Origin: Flagellimonas hymeniacidonis
GTDB taxonomy: Bacteria > Bacteroidota > Bacteroidia > Flavobacteriales > Flavobacteriaceae
NCBI RefSeq assembly: GCF_008040165.1
Contig: NZ_VRUR01000001.1
Coordinates: 887,349-951,348 of the forward strand
Direction of reading: 5' to 3'
DNA: 64,000 nt
Positions 45,255 through 54,218 of the stretch are shown here, one piece after another. Each line of letters begins with the position of its first letter. Position 1 is the stretch's first letter. The translations under genes and the position numbers were made by a program. The notes beneath the pieces are model-generated. The model ran no database searches. It was given only the letters and a program-made list of their open reading frames with translations, and was not told the origin of the DNA.

Positions 45255-46370
45255 ATGGATATTTTTAGCAAAATCAAAGAAAAGCTCACCCATGAGTTTA
45301 TTGATATTATTGAATGGCTTGACTTTACCGATGACACTATCGCACATCGGTTTGAGCGTTACCAAAATGAGATTAAAAATGGCGCCAAGCTCATTGTAAG
45401 AGAAGGACAAACCGCAGTCTTTGTAAATGAAGGCCAGTTGGCTGACGTCTTCACTCCAGGCACTTACGATTTAACTACACAAAACCTACCTATTCTTAGT
45501 ACCCTAAAAGGTTGGAAATATGGGTTTAATTCTCCTTTTAAAGCTGAGGTATATTTTGTGAATACCTACCTCTTTACTGATGAGAAATGGGGAACAAAAA
45601 GCCCTATCACTTTAAGTGATGACCGTTTTGGACTGGTTGAAATTAGAGCCTTTGGCACTTACGCCTTTAAAATTTCCGATGCGGGTAAATTCATTGTTGA
45701 CATTGTTGGGACAGATAACAACTTCACCAATTTTGAAATTAATGAACACTTAAAAAGCTTAATCGCAACTCGCTTTACCGATACCGTTGGTGAGGCAAAT
45801 CTACCCATTGAACTTTACGCAGCAAATACCTCAGAACTTTCTGAAACCTGTCAAGAAGTGATGAAACCCGAATTTCTTTCGGTGGGGATTTCATTAGAGA
45901 AATTCTACATTGAAAATGTCTCCATGCCGGAAGATCTCAAAAAAGAAATCTTCGAATACAGCCGTATTGATAAATTGGATTTGGACAAGTTGACAAAATT
46001 CAAAACGGCAAAAGCCATTGAAGCCGCTGCCAAGAATGAAGGCGGAACCGCTGGAGCAGGCATGGGAATGGGAATGGGCTTTGTCCTCGCGCAACAAATG
46101 GGCGGAATGATGAGTCCGCAAATGCAACAAGCAGGTGCCGCAGTTCCTCCTCCAATGCCCGTGGCAGTGCAATATTTTTATGCCGTAAACGGAGCGCAAC
46201 AAGGCCCAGTTTCTTTTGAGCAATTGCAAGCACTTTTTGCAGGACGTACCATAAACAGGGATAGCCTAGTTTGGAAACAAGGTATGGCTGCTTGGACAGC
46301 GTTAAAAGATGTGGAAGAATTGAAATCATTTTTAGGTGGAAATACCCCTCCTCCTTTACCAACAAATTAA
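45255..46370 (+). CDS. SPFH domain protein with C-terminal GYF_2 domain (YdjI-like)
   Basis: A 371-residue protein. Residues about 35-260 form an SPFH (virion-core-like, Band-7) domain, with LIVREGQTAVFVNEGQLADVF near the start. A Gly/Met/Pro-rich linker (about 260-300) and a GYF_2 domain follow, with YFYAVNGAQQGPVSFEQL and the classic DSLVWKQGMAAWTAL. There is no signal peptide, so it probably sits at the inner face of the membrane. It resembles B. subtilis YdjI. The zinc-ribbon gene that follows is likely its partner, with a repeat in the gap. Confidence 0.9.
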   Translation: MDIFSKIKEKLTHEFIDIIEWLDFTDDTIAHRFERYQNEIKNGAKLIVREGQTAVFVNEGQLADVFTPGTYDLTTQNLPILSTLKGWKYGFNSPFKAEVYFVNTYLFTDEKWGTKSPITLSDDRFGLVEIRAFGTYAFKISDAGKFIVDIVGTDNNFTNFEINEHLKSLIATRFTDTVGEANLPIELYAANTSELSETCQEVMKPEFLSVGISLEKFYIENVSMPEDLKKEIFEYSRIDKLDLDKLTKFKTAKAIEAAAKNEGGTAGAGMGMGMGFVLAQQMGGMMSPQMQQAGAAVPPPMPVAVQYFYAVNGAQQGPVSFEQLQALFAGRTINRDSLVWKQGMAAWTALKDVEELKSFLGGNTPPPLPTN

Positions 46371-46381
46371 TATTATCTCAT

Positions 46382-46468
46382 TGTCATTTCGAAATGAGAG
46401 TAAAACGATGATTGGGAAATCCCAAGAATGTAACAGCACTGAGATTTCTCACTTTACTCGAAATGACA
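46382..46468. repeat. Dispersed intergenic inverted repeat (REP/MITE-like)
   Basis: TGTCATTTCG at the left end is repeated as its complement CGAAATGACA at the right end, 87 bases overall. The interior has shorter symmetric pieces (GGGAAATCCC and GAGATTTCTC). This resembles the TGTCATTTCG...GAGATTTCTC repeats common between genes in Flavobacteriaceae. It lies in the gap between the SPFH and zinc-ribbon genes; only one copy was seen in this window. Confidence 0.75.
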
Positions 46469-46481
46469 CTTTACTGGATTG

Positions 46482-47579
46482 ATGCCTGTAGAACCTAATA
46501 TCCAAAAAACAGAACTTAAAAAGCCCTGCGCCAATTGTGGCGCAGAGCTCAAATACAAACCTGGCACAACAAATATAAGTTGCGAGTATTGTGGGCATGA
46601 GGAATCCATCAATATAGATGAAAATGGCTTTACAGAGTTAGAGCTATATCCTTATCTCAAAGAAATGGGTGCCCAAAAGCACAGTGAGGAAATTTCAATG
46701 CTCCATTGCAAAAACTGTGGTGCAAATCAACATGTAGAAGAAAATTACAAATCATTGCACTGCGTTTATTGTAGTATGCCTTTGGTGATAGAAGATGCAT
46801 ACAAAGAGGATTGGATTCTTCCTGGTGCAGTGCTACCTTTTCAAATTGAAAAACAACAATCCTTTCTCATTTTTCAAAAATGGGTGAACAAGTTATGGTG
46901 GGCTCCCAACAAACTCAAAAAGGCATCTTTGGACCCTCAATTTACCAAGGGGTTATATTTGCCATATTGGACTTTTGATGCACTACTTTCTGCCTCCTAT
47001 ACTGGGCAACGTGGGGAATATTATTATGAAACACAGCGCTATAGGGACAGTAATGGTAAAACACAAACAAGGCGTGTTCGTAAAACGCGATGGTATCCAG
47101 CTTCTGGAAAGGTTTCGGGCTTTGTAGACGACACCTTAATCAAGGCTTCCAAACAACGTTCTGGGAGAATTCCAAGCCAGATTGCACACTGGAATTTGAA
47201 AAAACTTCAGCCTTTTGATAGCGGTTTTCTTTCAGGTTTTGTGACGGAAAAATATACCATCCCGCTACAACAAGGACATCTCTCTGCAAAAGGAGAGGCA
47301 AAACAAATTGCCGAGCGTTGGTGCAGACAAGATATTGGTGGCGACACACAACGCGTGAACAGCATGAATATGAGTTTAGCTGAAGAAACTTTTAAGCATA
47401 TTCTACTTCCGGTTTATGTAAGTGCATATAGGTACAAAGGCAAAGAATATAATTTCTACATCAATGGGGAGAATGGTCAAATCTCTGGAACAAGGCCTTA
47501 TAGTTTTTGGAAAATCTTCTTAACTATTGTTTTTGCGCTTATATTGATTTCTCTTTTTGTATATTTTGTCAAAGGTTAA
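46482..47579 (+). CDS. Double zinc-ribbon membrane protein (YdjG-like)
   Basis: A 365-residue protein; the ATG was preferred to a TTG one codon earlier. It begins with two treble-clef-like zinc ribbons, CANCGAEL...CEYCGHEE near 15-40 and CKNCGANQ...CVYCSMPL near 72-100, each with two C-x2-C knuckles. A long soluble region follows, and one C-terminal helix (FLTIVFALILISLFVYFV) inserts in the membrane. The layout matches B. subtilis YdjG, encoded next to SPFH protein YdjI and PspA in a membrane-stress operon. No PspA gene is in this window. Confidence 0.85.
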   Translation: MPVEPNIQKTELKKPCANCGAELKYKPGTTNISCEYCGHEESINIDENGFTELELYPYLKEMGAQKHSEEISMLHCKNCGANQHVEENYKSLHCVYCSMPLVIEDAYKEDWILPGAVLPFQIEKQQSFLIFQKWVNKLWWAPNKLKKASLDPQFTKGLYLPYWTFDALLSASYTGQRGEYYYETQRYRDSNGKTQTRRVRKTRWYPASGKVSGFVDDTLIKASKQRSGRIPSQIAHWNLKKLQPFDSGFLSGFVTEKYTIPLQQGHLSAKGEAKQIAERWCRQDIGGDTQRVNSMNMSLAEETFKHILLPVYVSAYRYKGKEYNFYINGENGQISGTRPYSFWKIFLTIVFALILISLFVYFVKG

Positions 47580-47594
47580 TCAAAATTCTTAGTC

Positions 47595-48101
47595 ATGAAA
47601 AAAACACTTCTGCTTTTACTAATCATCGTTTTTACCTCATGTGTAAAACAACAACCTCCTTCAAATGATTGGCAAGTTGTTTTAAAAACAGATAGAGATG
47701 GTAGTATCCTTAAAGGATCAAAACAAGATTTAATGAATGCCATTAGAAATGGGCAGGATTTGAAAATTGGGTGGGGAAGCAAGAGAACGGATTTATCTAT
47801 CGAGCATCTTTCCGTTCCAATCTGGTTAGCGATTCTAAGTGAAAAAGAAGTTATGGCCCATTTGGACCCTCAAGTATTATCAAATATTGATTGGGATAGC
47901 CTTAACGTGAATTATATGGACTCGGATAAATTGCAACAGGAATGGCGTGTGGTGCTAAGCACAAAAAGTAATTTTGACGCAGTCTGGTATGACAAAAAAG
48001 CGGATACCCTAATTAGAAGGTGGCCCCAAAAACACATTATGACCTGGTTTGTTAAAGGTCCCGTGGACAAAAACGCCCCTCCTTTGTTTAACAAATCTTA
48101 A
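47595..48101 (+). CDS. Lipoprotein, unknown
   Basis: A 168-residue predicted lipoprotein with the leader MKKTLLLLLIIVFTSC and Cys16 as the modified residue. The mature part has conserved-looking pieces such as NDWQVVLKTDRDGSILKG, WGSKRTDLSIEHL and WFVKGPV, but no named family was recognised. It follows the zinc-ribbon gene after 15 bases and is probably in the same transcript, so a role at the cell envelope is reasonable. Confidence 0.7.
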   Translation: MKKTLLLLLIIVFTSCVKQQPPSNDWQVVLKTDRDGSILKGSKQDLMNAIRNGQDLKIGWGSKRTDLSIEHLSVPIWLAILSEKEVMAHLDPQVLSNIDWDSLNVNYMDSDKLQQEWRVVLSTKSNFDAVWYDKKADTLIRRWPQKHIMTWFVKGPVDKNAPPLFNKS

Positions 48102-48141
48102 AGTCTTGGTATCCTTCTATTAGAATTATTACTTTTAGAAG

Positions 48142-48906
48142 GTGTCAAAACGTATCTCATTAATATCTCTTTTTGTACTACTGAACATGGGCATTGGCCG
48201 TATGTTTCAGGAAAGTTTGGGCATGGCCTGTTTTTCGGAGCTTTCTATTCTTGCCATCACCAGCTTCATTTTTTGGAATACTTCTGTAAAACAAATAAAA
48301 AAATGGGGCAAAAAATGGGCAATATCCTCATCAGGGAATAATGTATTGATTCAAGGAGGGTTGGGTTTATCCGCCTCGGCTTTAAATATTATTGTTGGTC
48401 AGGTTCTCGTTGTGTTTTTAATGACCACGGTTTACCAATGTACTTCTCCTAGTTTTAATATGTTAAATGCAAGTCTTACCAACAACATAGCGGTAAACTT
48501 ACTTTGTTATTTTTTAATACTTTTTTTCTTGGTCGACCCCAAAAAAGAGGAAGCTACCTCCCTTTCCCAAAATGAAGCTATTGAAAACGATTCCCGTGTT
48601 TCCGTTTCCAAAAAAGGATTTCAATTTTTGCTCAGCCCCAAAGAGATCATCTATGTGGAAACCAGCAATAATTGCATTGTCTTGCATACAGAAAAAGGGA
48701 AATTTGTAAAGTACCAAAGCCTAAAATCATTTTCTGAAGGACTCTGTCCAAAAACCTTTAAACGTGTTCACCGCTCCTATCTTGTGAATTCAGATTTAAT
48801 AGCGCATATTCAAAAAAACCATAATGGAGATGGGGTGCTTCATTTAAAAACTGGAGATGGTATCAAGTTTAGCAGAACATACCTCAATACTATTGCCAAT
48901 ATATAA
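48142..48906 (+). CDS. LytTR transcriptional regulator with N-terminal membrane domain
   Basis: A 254-residue protein starting at GTG. Four hydrophobic segments fill residues 1-135, then a linker leads to a LytTR DNA-binding domain (about 155-254) with IIYVETSNNCIVLHT, FKRVHRSYLVNSDLIAHI and IKFSRTYLNTI. It has no receiver domain, so the membrane part presumably senses or is held by the membrane. It follows the unknown lipoprotein gene by 40 bases. A direct repeat with 21-base periodicity right after its stop may be its binding site. Confidence 0.88.
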   Translation: MSKRISLISLFVLLNMGIGRMFQESLGMACFSELSILAITSFIFWNTSVKQIKKWGKKWAISSSGNNVLIQGGLGLSASALNIIVGQVLVVFLMTTVYQCTSPSFNMLNASLTNNIAVNLLCYFLILFFLVDPKKEEATSLSQNEAIENDSRVSVSKKGFQFLLSPKEIIYVETSNNCIVLHTEKGKFVKYQSLKSFSEGLCPKTFKRVHRSYLVNSDLIAHIQKNHNGDGVLHLKTGDGIKFSRTYLNTIANI

Positions 48907-48915
48907 GAATCTTTT

Positions 48916-48944
48916 CGACTCACCCCCTTTTTACCGCGACTCAC
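48916..48944. promoter_or_regulatory. Paired CGACTCAC direct repeats, candidate LytTR operator
   Basis: Two CGACTCAC copies start at 48916 and 48937, exactly 21 bases apart, or two helical turns. LytTR proteins bind direct repeats with about this spacing. The site lies between the LytTR gene and the NTF2-like lipoprotein gene that follows. Confidence 0.45.
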
Positions 48945-49001
48945 ATAGTTATTTTATACTTTCTTCAAGCAAGTAACCATCTTTGCAAAAATCAATTAAA
49001 G

Positions 49002-49466
49002 ATGAGAATATCCCTCCCTCTTTTTGTTTTGTTAATTGCCTTTGGCTGCCAAACAAATCCAAAAGAAGATACCACTGAAAGTATCATTACATCGAATGAC
49101 CAAAAAATTCTAAGGAACCTAAAAGAAATTCAATGGCCCAAAGCATATCGAGAACAGGATACTGTTTTGCTTGATAATATTTTAGGGGATGATTTTCAAA
49201 TGGTAGATGCCGATGGCAATTGGTCCAACAAAAACAAGGAGCTCGAGTGGATCAAAGAACATGCCATGCAACATGATTCTTTCTATTATGAAATTAAGCG
49301 TCTGGACATTTTGGATAATGGTACGGCTATGATTTGTGGTACTGGGCACATTTTAAACGATTCCACGGAGACTATATATCAGTCCAGCAACGTGCTGATC
49401 AAACGCAATGGAGCATGGAAAGCCATTGCCTCTCATGTATCAGGAATCAAGAAATTAGATGAGTAA
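49002..49466 (+). CDS. NTF2-like lipoprotein (DUF4440 type)
   Basis: A 154-residue predicted lipoprotein (leader LPLFVLLIAFGC, Cys16). The mature part has an NTF2-like domain: KAYREQDTVLLDNILGDDFQMVDADG and the closing NGAWKAIASHVSG. It resembles SnoaL/DUF4440 proteins, which bind small molecules. It lies downstream of the candidate LytTR operator, so it could be a target of that regulator. It is a paralogue, at fold level, of the genes at 44.7 and 55.4 kb. Confidence 0.82.
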   Translation: MRISLPLFVLLIAFGCQTNPKEDTTESIITSNDQKILRNLKEIQWPKAYREQDTVLLDNILGDDFQMVDADGNWSNKNKELEWIKEHAMQHDSFYYEIKRLDILDNGTAMICGTGHILNDSTETIYQSSNVLIKRNGAWKAIASHVSGIKKLDE

Positions 49467-49600
49467 GCTTTTATGAATATTTAGGCTGAAGAAAAGCATA
49501 AAGGAAACCATCAAAGGCACCAAAAGTGAAGCCTTGTTTTAACAAAAGTTTAAAATTTAAGCTTAAATTATATAGTAATTTGGGAGAAACAATCAATCAA

Positions 49601-50548
49601 ATGAAAACAATCAAATGGGTTTTGTTTTTATTATCGTTTTCGCTTCTAGCCCAAGTTCCAGATAGTCCCGTAAAGCTCACTTTTGAAAAAGACCTTATTC
49701 CAGAGGGGATTGCTGTAGATCTGCGTTCAGGAAAACTCTTCATCAACAGCCTTAAACATAATAAAATCGTTCAAAGCAACATAGATGGCAGTAATGCAAA
49801 AGATTTTATTCAAAGTAATGAGCATGGTTATTTGGCTGGCTTTGGAATGACCATAAAAGGCAATATTTTATATGCCCTCGGCAACAGCCTTCCAAAAGAA
49901 AATAACAAGTCCATCCTTCTTTTATTGGATATCACTTCAGGAGATTTAATCAAATCTTATCCTTTGAACGATGCCGAATTTATCTATCTAAATGATATTG
50001 CCGTAGGTACTCAAGGGAAAGTATTTATAACAGATTCCGAGACCAACAATATTTATACGATTAATAAATCGATTGACAATTTAGAAGTGTTTTATTCAAA
50101 CGATGAAATCAAACACTCCAATGGAATTGCCATATCAAATGACGATAGGTATCTCTATTTTGCTTCCTATACCAGTGGAATTCGCATATTGGATATTGCC
50201 GCCAAAAAGTTGGTCAATCAACCCAACAACCATAAGGGAATTGATGGGATGAAATTCCATGACAACAGTTTGATTACTATCGTCAACTCAAGAAGAGATG
50301 TGTCTGAAAATGGGGTTTATAAATTTCATTTAGACAAAAAAAAGACCAATATTGTTCAACAGCAAAAATTGATGGCCTTTAGGCGCCCTTCGGACATTCC
50401 CACCACTTTTGACTTAGTTAATAACAGCATCTATTTTATAGCCGATTCTCAAATGGATATGCTCAATCAGCAAACCAATGAGATTATTGATGTCTCAAAT
50501 TTGGAAAATTACCAATTGATCATTCGAAAACTTGAATCAGCAGATTGA
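49601..50548 (+). CDS. Exported SMP-30/gluconolactonase-like beta-propeller protein
   Basis: A 315-residue protein starting MKTIKWVLFLLSFSLLAQ, a signal peptide; a longer frame from 49526 was not used. It is a six-bladed propeller of the SMP-30/gluconolactonase-like group: IPEGIAVDLRSGKLF, YLNDIAVGTQGKVFITDS, HSNGIAISNDDRYLYF and GIDGMKFHDN. Such proteins hydrolyse lactones or bind small molecules, usually with a metal. Catalytic residues were not mapped. It is followed by an overlapping run of small exported-protein genes. Confidence 0.8.
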   Translation: MKTIKWVLFLLSFSLLAQVPDSPVKLTFEKDLIPEGIAVDLRSGKLFINSLKHNKIVQSNIDGSNAKDFIQSNEHGYLAGFGMTIKGNILYALGNSLPKENNKSILLLLDITSGDLIKSYPLNDAEFIYLNDIAVGTQGKVFITDSETNNIYTINKSIDNLEVFYSNDEIKHSNGIAISNDDRYLYFASYTSGIRILDIAAKKLVNQPNNHKGIDGMKFHDNSLITIVNSRRDVSENGVYKFHLDKKKTNIVQQQKLMAFRRPSDIPTTFDLVNNSIYFIADSQMDMLNQQTNEIIDVSNLENYQLIIRKLESAD

Positions 50549-50564
50549 ATTTAAATTCTTCTCC

Positions 50565-50984
50565 ATGAAATCGAAAACCATTTTTTATAGCGTATTCCTT
50601 TTGATACTGTCCATACAATTTTCAATAGCACAAAACCAGAAAAAAAACACGGTCATATCAAAAAATTACTGTACTGAAATAGGGCGTTTTGATTTGCTTA
50701 TTGATAATGACGAAGTGGCCGGGTCTTACCTATTGATTCATAAAAATGCGCTAGGAGGAGTATGGGGTAGATTAAAAGATAATGTTATGACTGGCAGATG
50801 GCATGATGCCGATGGAAAGGGAGATATCATCATCACTTTCAACAACAACTTTTCCTTTTTTACCGCAGATTACCGCAGCGATGATGTCCCAGAAAAATGG
50901 TACAAAGACTCCTGGCATGGGTCCTTGAGACCTAACGAAAATGCTTCTTTTGAATTCAACAATAAAACCTATACCTGTGAATAG
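50565..50984 (+). CDS. Exported protein, unknown
   Basis: A 139-residue protein; the MKSKTIFYSVFLL start gives a signal peptide ending near IAQ-NQK and was preferred to a longer frame from 50532. The mature part is strand-rich (YLLIHKNALGGVWGRLKDNVMTG and DIIITFNNNFSFF). Two Cys, in NYCTEIG and at the C-terminus (YTCE), may form a disulfide. No family was recognised. It begins 16 bases after the SMP-30-like stop and overlaps the following gene. Confidence 0.65.
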   Translation: MKSKTIFYSVFLLILSIQFSIAQNQKKNTVISKNYCTEIGRFDLLIDNDEVAGSYLLIHKNALGGVWGRLKDNVMTGRWHDADGKGDIIITFNNNFSFFTADYRSDDVPEKWYKDSWHGSLRPNENASFEFNNKTYTCE

Positions 50985-51942
50985 TTTAAAAGTTATCTCG
51001 ATTCTTTTCATCATTCTAATTTTAGGGTGCAAGAAGCAGGCAGAACCTGTGGAGAAAATGCAAAATCAGAAATACTCAGGTCCTTTTTTTGGTATTGAAC
51101 CGACTACAACACCTCAACTTCTGGCACCAGAACTTTTGGCATCACCCTCAACAGAGTACAACGGCACCTTCTCGCCCGACGGAACTGAATTTTATTATAC
51201 TACGGATATGCCCACCAATGCCTATATCACATTTACTAAAATGATGGAAGATAGCACTTGGAGTCAGCCAAGAATAGCATCTTTCTCTGGTGAATTTTCG
51301 GATTACGACCCACTTTTTTCTCCTGATGGAAATCGTATTTATTTTAGTTCAAGCAGACCTAAGGGGGACAATGAAAACAGCAAAATCTGGTATGTGAAAC
51401 GGACAGATGCTGGGTGGGGCAATCCCATCCGTATAATCTTAACTGGTGAAGAGGATAATGAATATTATAGCTCGTTGACCCACTCTGGAACTTTATATTT
51501 TAATATTTGGTCCAAAGGGGATATTTACAAAGCCATTCCCAACAATACTGATTATACTGTTGAGGCTTTATCAGATGTCATCAACTCAGGAGAAAATAAG
51601 GGCGATCCTTTTATCGACCCCAATGAAGAATATTTAATTTTTAGAGGTTATGATGACAGCTTGGGCAGAGGGGATCTATATATCAGTTTCAATTTAGATG
51701 GCGAGTGGACTACACCCGAAAATTTGGGTGAGCCCATCAATTCGTCAGAACACGAGATGTGCCCTTGGGTAAGTCAAGATGGAAAACTATTTGTTTTTGC
51801 GAGCGGAAGATTAGAGGAACCCATTAATGTAAAAGCTTTGGACCCAGTTAAAAGAATAAATGGAACGCATAACAATGGGCAATTGAACTTATACTATATG
51901 TCAGCTGATTTTATTCAAAAAATGAAGGAAAAGCACCTTTAA
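50977..51942 (+). CDS. PD40-type beta-propeller lipoprotein
   Basis: A 321-residue predicted lipoprotein; the start is GTG at 50977, which gives MNSLKVISILFIILILGC with Cys18. It has WD40-like PD40/TolB-type blades: GTFSPDGTEFYYTTD, PLFSPDGNRIYFSSSRP, SLTHSGTLYFN, FIDPNEEYLIFRG and WVSQDGKLFVFASGR. Such propellers bind partners or glycans in the periplasm. The gene overlaps the previous one by eight bases and ends two bases before the convergent lactonase gene. Confidence 0.82.
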   Translation: MNSLKVISILFIILILGCKKQAEPVEKMQNQKYSGPFFGIEPTTTPQLLAPELLASPSTEYNGTFSPDGTEFYYTTDMPTNAYITFTKMMEDSTWSQPRIASFSGEFSDYDPLFSPDGNRIYFSSSRPKGDNENSKIWYVKRTDAGWGNPIRIILTGEEDNEYYSSLTHSGTLYFNIWSKGDIYKAIPNNTDYTVEALSDVINSGENKGDPFIDPNEEYLIFRGYDDSLGRGDLYISFNLDGEWTTPENLGEPINSSEHEMCPWVSQDGKLFVFASGRLEEPINVKALDPVKRINGTHNNGQLNLYYMSADFIQKMKEKHL

Positions 51943-51944
51943 AA

Positions 51945-53045
51945 TCAATTCAAAAATTCCAAGCAAACCGGGCTTGGCAATGCTATTTCATTAAGAAATT
52001 CCAAAGTTCCTTGTTCAACATCCCGCTTAAAGACGGTAATGTTATCGCTTCTTTGGTTAGCGACCAATAAAAAATTTCCGGAAGGGTCCATACTAAAATT
52101 ACGTGGCCAATTGCCTCGAACCCCTTCCCTTCCAACCAACATTAACTCACCTGTATTACGGTCCACAGTAAAAATTACAATAGTATTTTCTCCTCTATTT
52201 GATCCATATAAAAACCTTCCATCTTCAGACAGGTGGATGTCTGCACAGGCCCTTTCCCCTTCATAATCTGATGCTAAGGTTTCCACGGTTTGAATATCAT
52301 GATACTCTCCTCTATAGTCTCGTTCAAGCACTGTAATAGTGGCATTCAATTCATTGATTACGTACAGCATTTTGTCCTCCTTACCAAAAACAAAATGACG
52401 CGGCCCTGAACCATTAGGTTGATCAATTGAAGCTTGCGGGGCAGGAACATATTCACCTCCCTGCAATTGATACCTTTTGATAGCGTCCAATCCCAAATCC
52501 GAGGTAAAAAGGCCTCCTCTTCTAAATTGGGCCATATGCGCATGGGCAGTTTTAGTGGTATCCAAAACCTTATGATCTAGTATTTGTCTGTTTGTCCCCA
52601 ATTCCCCATCAGCACCCAAGCTAAATATAGCTAGATTTCCTCCTGTATAATTAGAAACGGCCAATTGCCCGTTATCTGATAAAGATACATGACATGGATG
52701 TGCGCCAGCGGTACCCATGCTGTTTTGTAATTCCAATAGTCCATCTTTTAGTTTAAAGGCGGTAACTCCTCCTCCCAAACTATCAAAATCAGCAGTCTCC
52801 TGTACTGCATAAATGTTGTTTTTGTCTTTAGAAATTTTTAGGAAAGAAGGGTTTGGCAATGCAGCAGCCAAAGCTTTATCCGTCAAGTTTCCTGTAGCAG
52901 CATCAAAGGTGAATTTATAAATGCCTTCGCTAGCACCATCTGTATATGTCCCAACAAATAGGGAATAGGTTTTTGCCATTTCTTTTTTTTCTGAACAACC
53001 TAATGTGCATACCAACACACTTAAAATCAAATATAAAAATCTCAT
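51945..53045 (-). CDS. Lactonase family seven-bladed propeller lipoprotein
   Basis: A 366-residue protein with the leader MRFLYLILSVLVCTLGC and Cys17, so a lipoprotein. The rest is the lactonase (YbhE/6-phosphogluconolactonase-like) seven-bladed propeller: LFVGTYTDGASEGIYKFTFD at the start, HPCHVSLSDNGQLAVSNYTGG, SGPRHFVFGKEDKMLYVINELN and WPRNFSMDPSGNFLLVANQ. It probably hydrolyses a lactone in the periplasm. It converges with the PD40 gene and is divergent from an AraC regulator gene. Confidence 0.88.
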   Translation of the reverse strand: MRFLYLILSVLVCTLGCSEKKEMAKTYSLFVGTYTDGASEGIYKFTFDAATGNLTDKALAAALPNPSFLKISKDKNNIYAVQETADFDSLGGGVTAFKLKDGLLELQNSMGTAGAHPCHVSLSDNGQLAVSNYTGGNLAIFSLGADGELGTNRQILDHKVLDTTKTAHAHMAQFRRGGLFTSDLGLDAIKRYQLQGGEYVPAPQASIDQPNGSGPRHFVFGKEDKMLYVINELNATITVLERDYRGEYHDIQTVETLASDYEGERACADIHLSEDGRFLYGSNRGENTIVIFTVDRNTGELMLVGREGVRGNWPRNFSMDPSGNFLLVANQRSDNITVFKRDVEQGTLEFLNEIALPSPVCLEFLN

Positions 53046-53127
53046 TGTCTGGGTGGTCTTTTGCTAAAAATAACAACTTAATATGATATCTGAATTTACT
53101 TTCCCACTATCTTTTTAATTTTGAAAC

Positions 53128-54141
53128 ATGACAAAAGATTCCATCTTATTGGTTCTGAGTTGTTTGGGCATAGTTCAGGCGCTGTTTCTTGCTGTATATC
53201 TTTTTACTTTGAAAAGAGGAGAAAGAAAAGCCAACATTTTTTTGGCCTTTGTAATTTTAGGATTGACCATTAGGGTGGGAAAATCAGTACTCAATGTCTA
53301 TCTGGATCTAGACCCTTGGCAACGTAATTTGGGGCTTTCTGGGATTTTGCTTACCGGACCTTTCTTATGGCTTTATGGAAGAGTACTGCTTGCAGAACGC
53401 AAAGAAATTCTACCCAAAAACTATTGGCATATACTTCCTTTTATATTGATGGCCATTGGCTGTTTTTTTATCCCCAACGATGGCAGCGTACTCGCTTATG
53501 GAATCTATATTTTGGTGTTTGTTCATTTAGCCATCTATATTGGTTTATCCTTCCGTATAATTTATATATATGGAGCAAAAGTGCATCCGCAGCGATTAAG
53601 TTGGTATAGAAATCTTTCTATAGGGGTGGCGTTAATATGGTCTTTTTACATGGGACATCTTGCGGGAATTTTTTCGTTTTATATTGGAGGTGCCGTTTTC
53701 TTTTCACTACTAATTTATATCTTTTCCTTCCTGTTTTTGAAGAAACATGCCTTCAGATTGGGGAAATACAACACTTCAACCCTAGATAAAAATATGTCTG
53801 GGCAGCTGATAGCAAGCATAAGAAATCTCTTCGCAAAGGAAGAAGTCTTTCTAGATCACTCCATTTCACTGGAAACTATTGCTGAAAGACTACAAGTTAC
53901 ACCTAGAAATTTGTCCCAGGCCATCAATGAAAATGAACAGAAGAATTTTTCGGATTTTGTAAATGGTTATCGCATTGAAAAAGCCAAGAAAATGCTGTCC
54001 AATAAGGAGCAAAGAAAAGAAAAAATAGTAGCCATTGCCTACGATTGTGGTTTTGGCAATGTCACTTCGTTTAATATTGCCTTTAAAGCAAAAACACAAT
54101 TGACTCCTTCACAATACCGAAAAAAAACTAGTGCTATTTAG
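53128..54141 (+). CDS. AraC family regulator with N-terminal transmembrane domain
   Basis: A 337-residue protein. Residues about 1-215 have six or seven hydrophobic segments (for example FLAVYLFTL and LIYIFSFLFLKK), a layout known from Bacteroidota and typical of membrane-tethered AraC regulators. Residues about 235-337 form the two-part helix-turn-helix domain with LETIAERLQVTPRNLSQAI and AIAYDCGFGNVTSFNIAFK. It is divergent from the lactonase gene and upstream of the PQQ sugar dehydrogenase gene, so both are possible targets. Confidence 0.9.
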   Translation: MTKDSILLVLSCLGIVQALFLAVYLFTLKRGERKANIFLAFVILGLTIRVGKSVLNVYLDLDPWQRNLGLSGILLTGPFLWLYGRVLLAERKEILPKNYWHILPFILMAIGCFFIPNDGSVLAYGIYILVFVHLAIYIGLSFRIIYIYGAKVHPQRLSWYRNLSIGVALIWSFYMGHLAGIFSFYIGGAVFFSLLIYIFSFLFLKKHAFRLGKYNTSTLDKNMSGQLIASIRNLFAKEEVFLDHSISLETIAERLQVTPRNLSQAINENEQKNFSDFVNGYRIEKAKKMLSNKEQRKEKIVAIAYDCGFGNVTSFNIAFKAKTQLTPSQYRKKTSAI

Positions 54142-54218
54142 GTTTTTCGTTTTAAGAAACATGTTTTTTAAAGGTTTTGTTCTTGGGTTTTTCATCATTT
54201 GTTCTAAAGTTTCAAACG

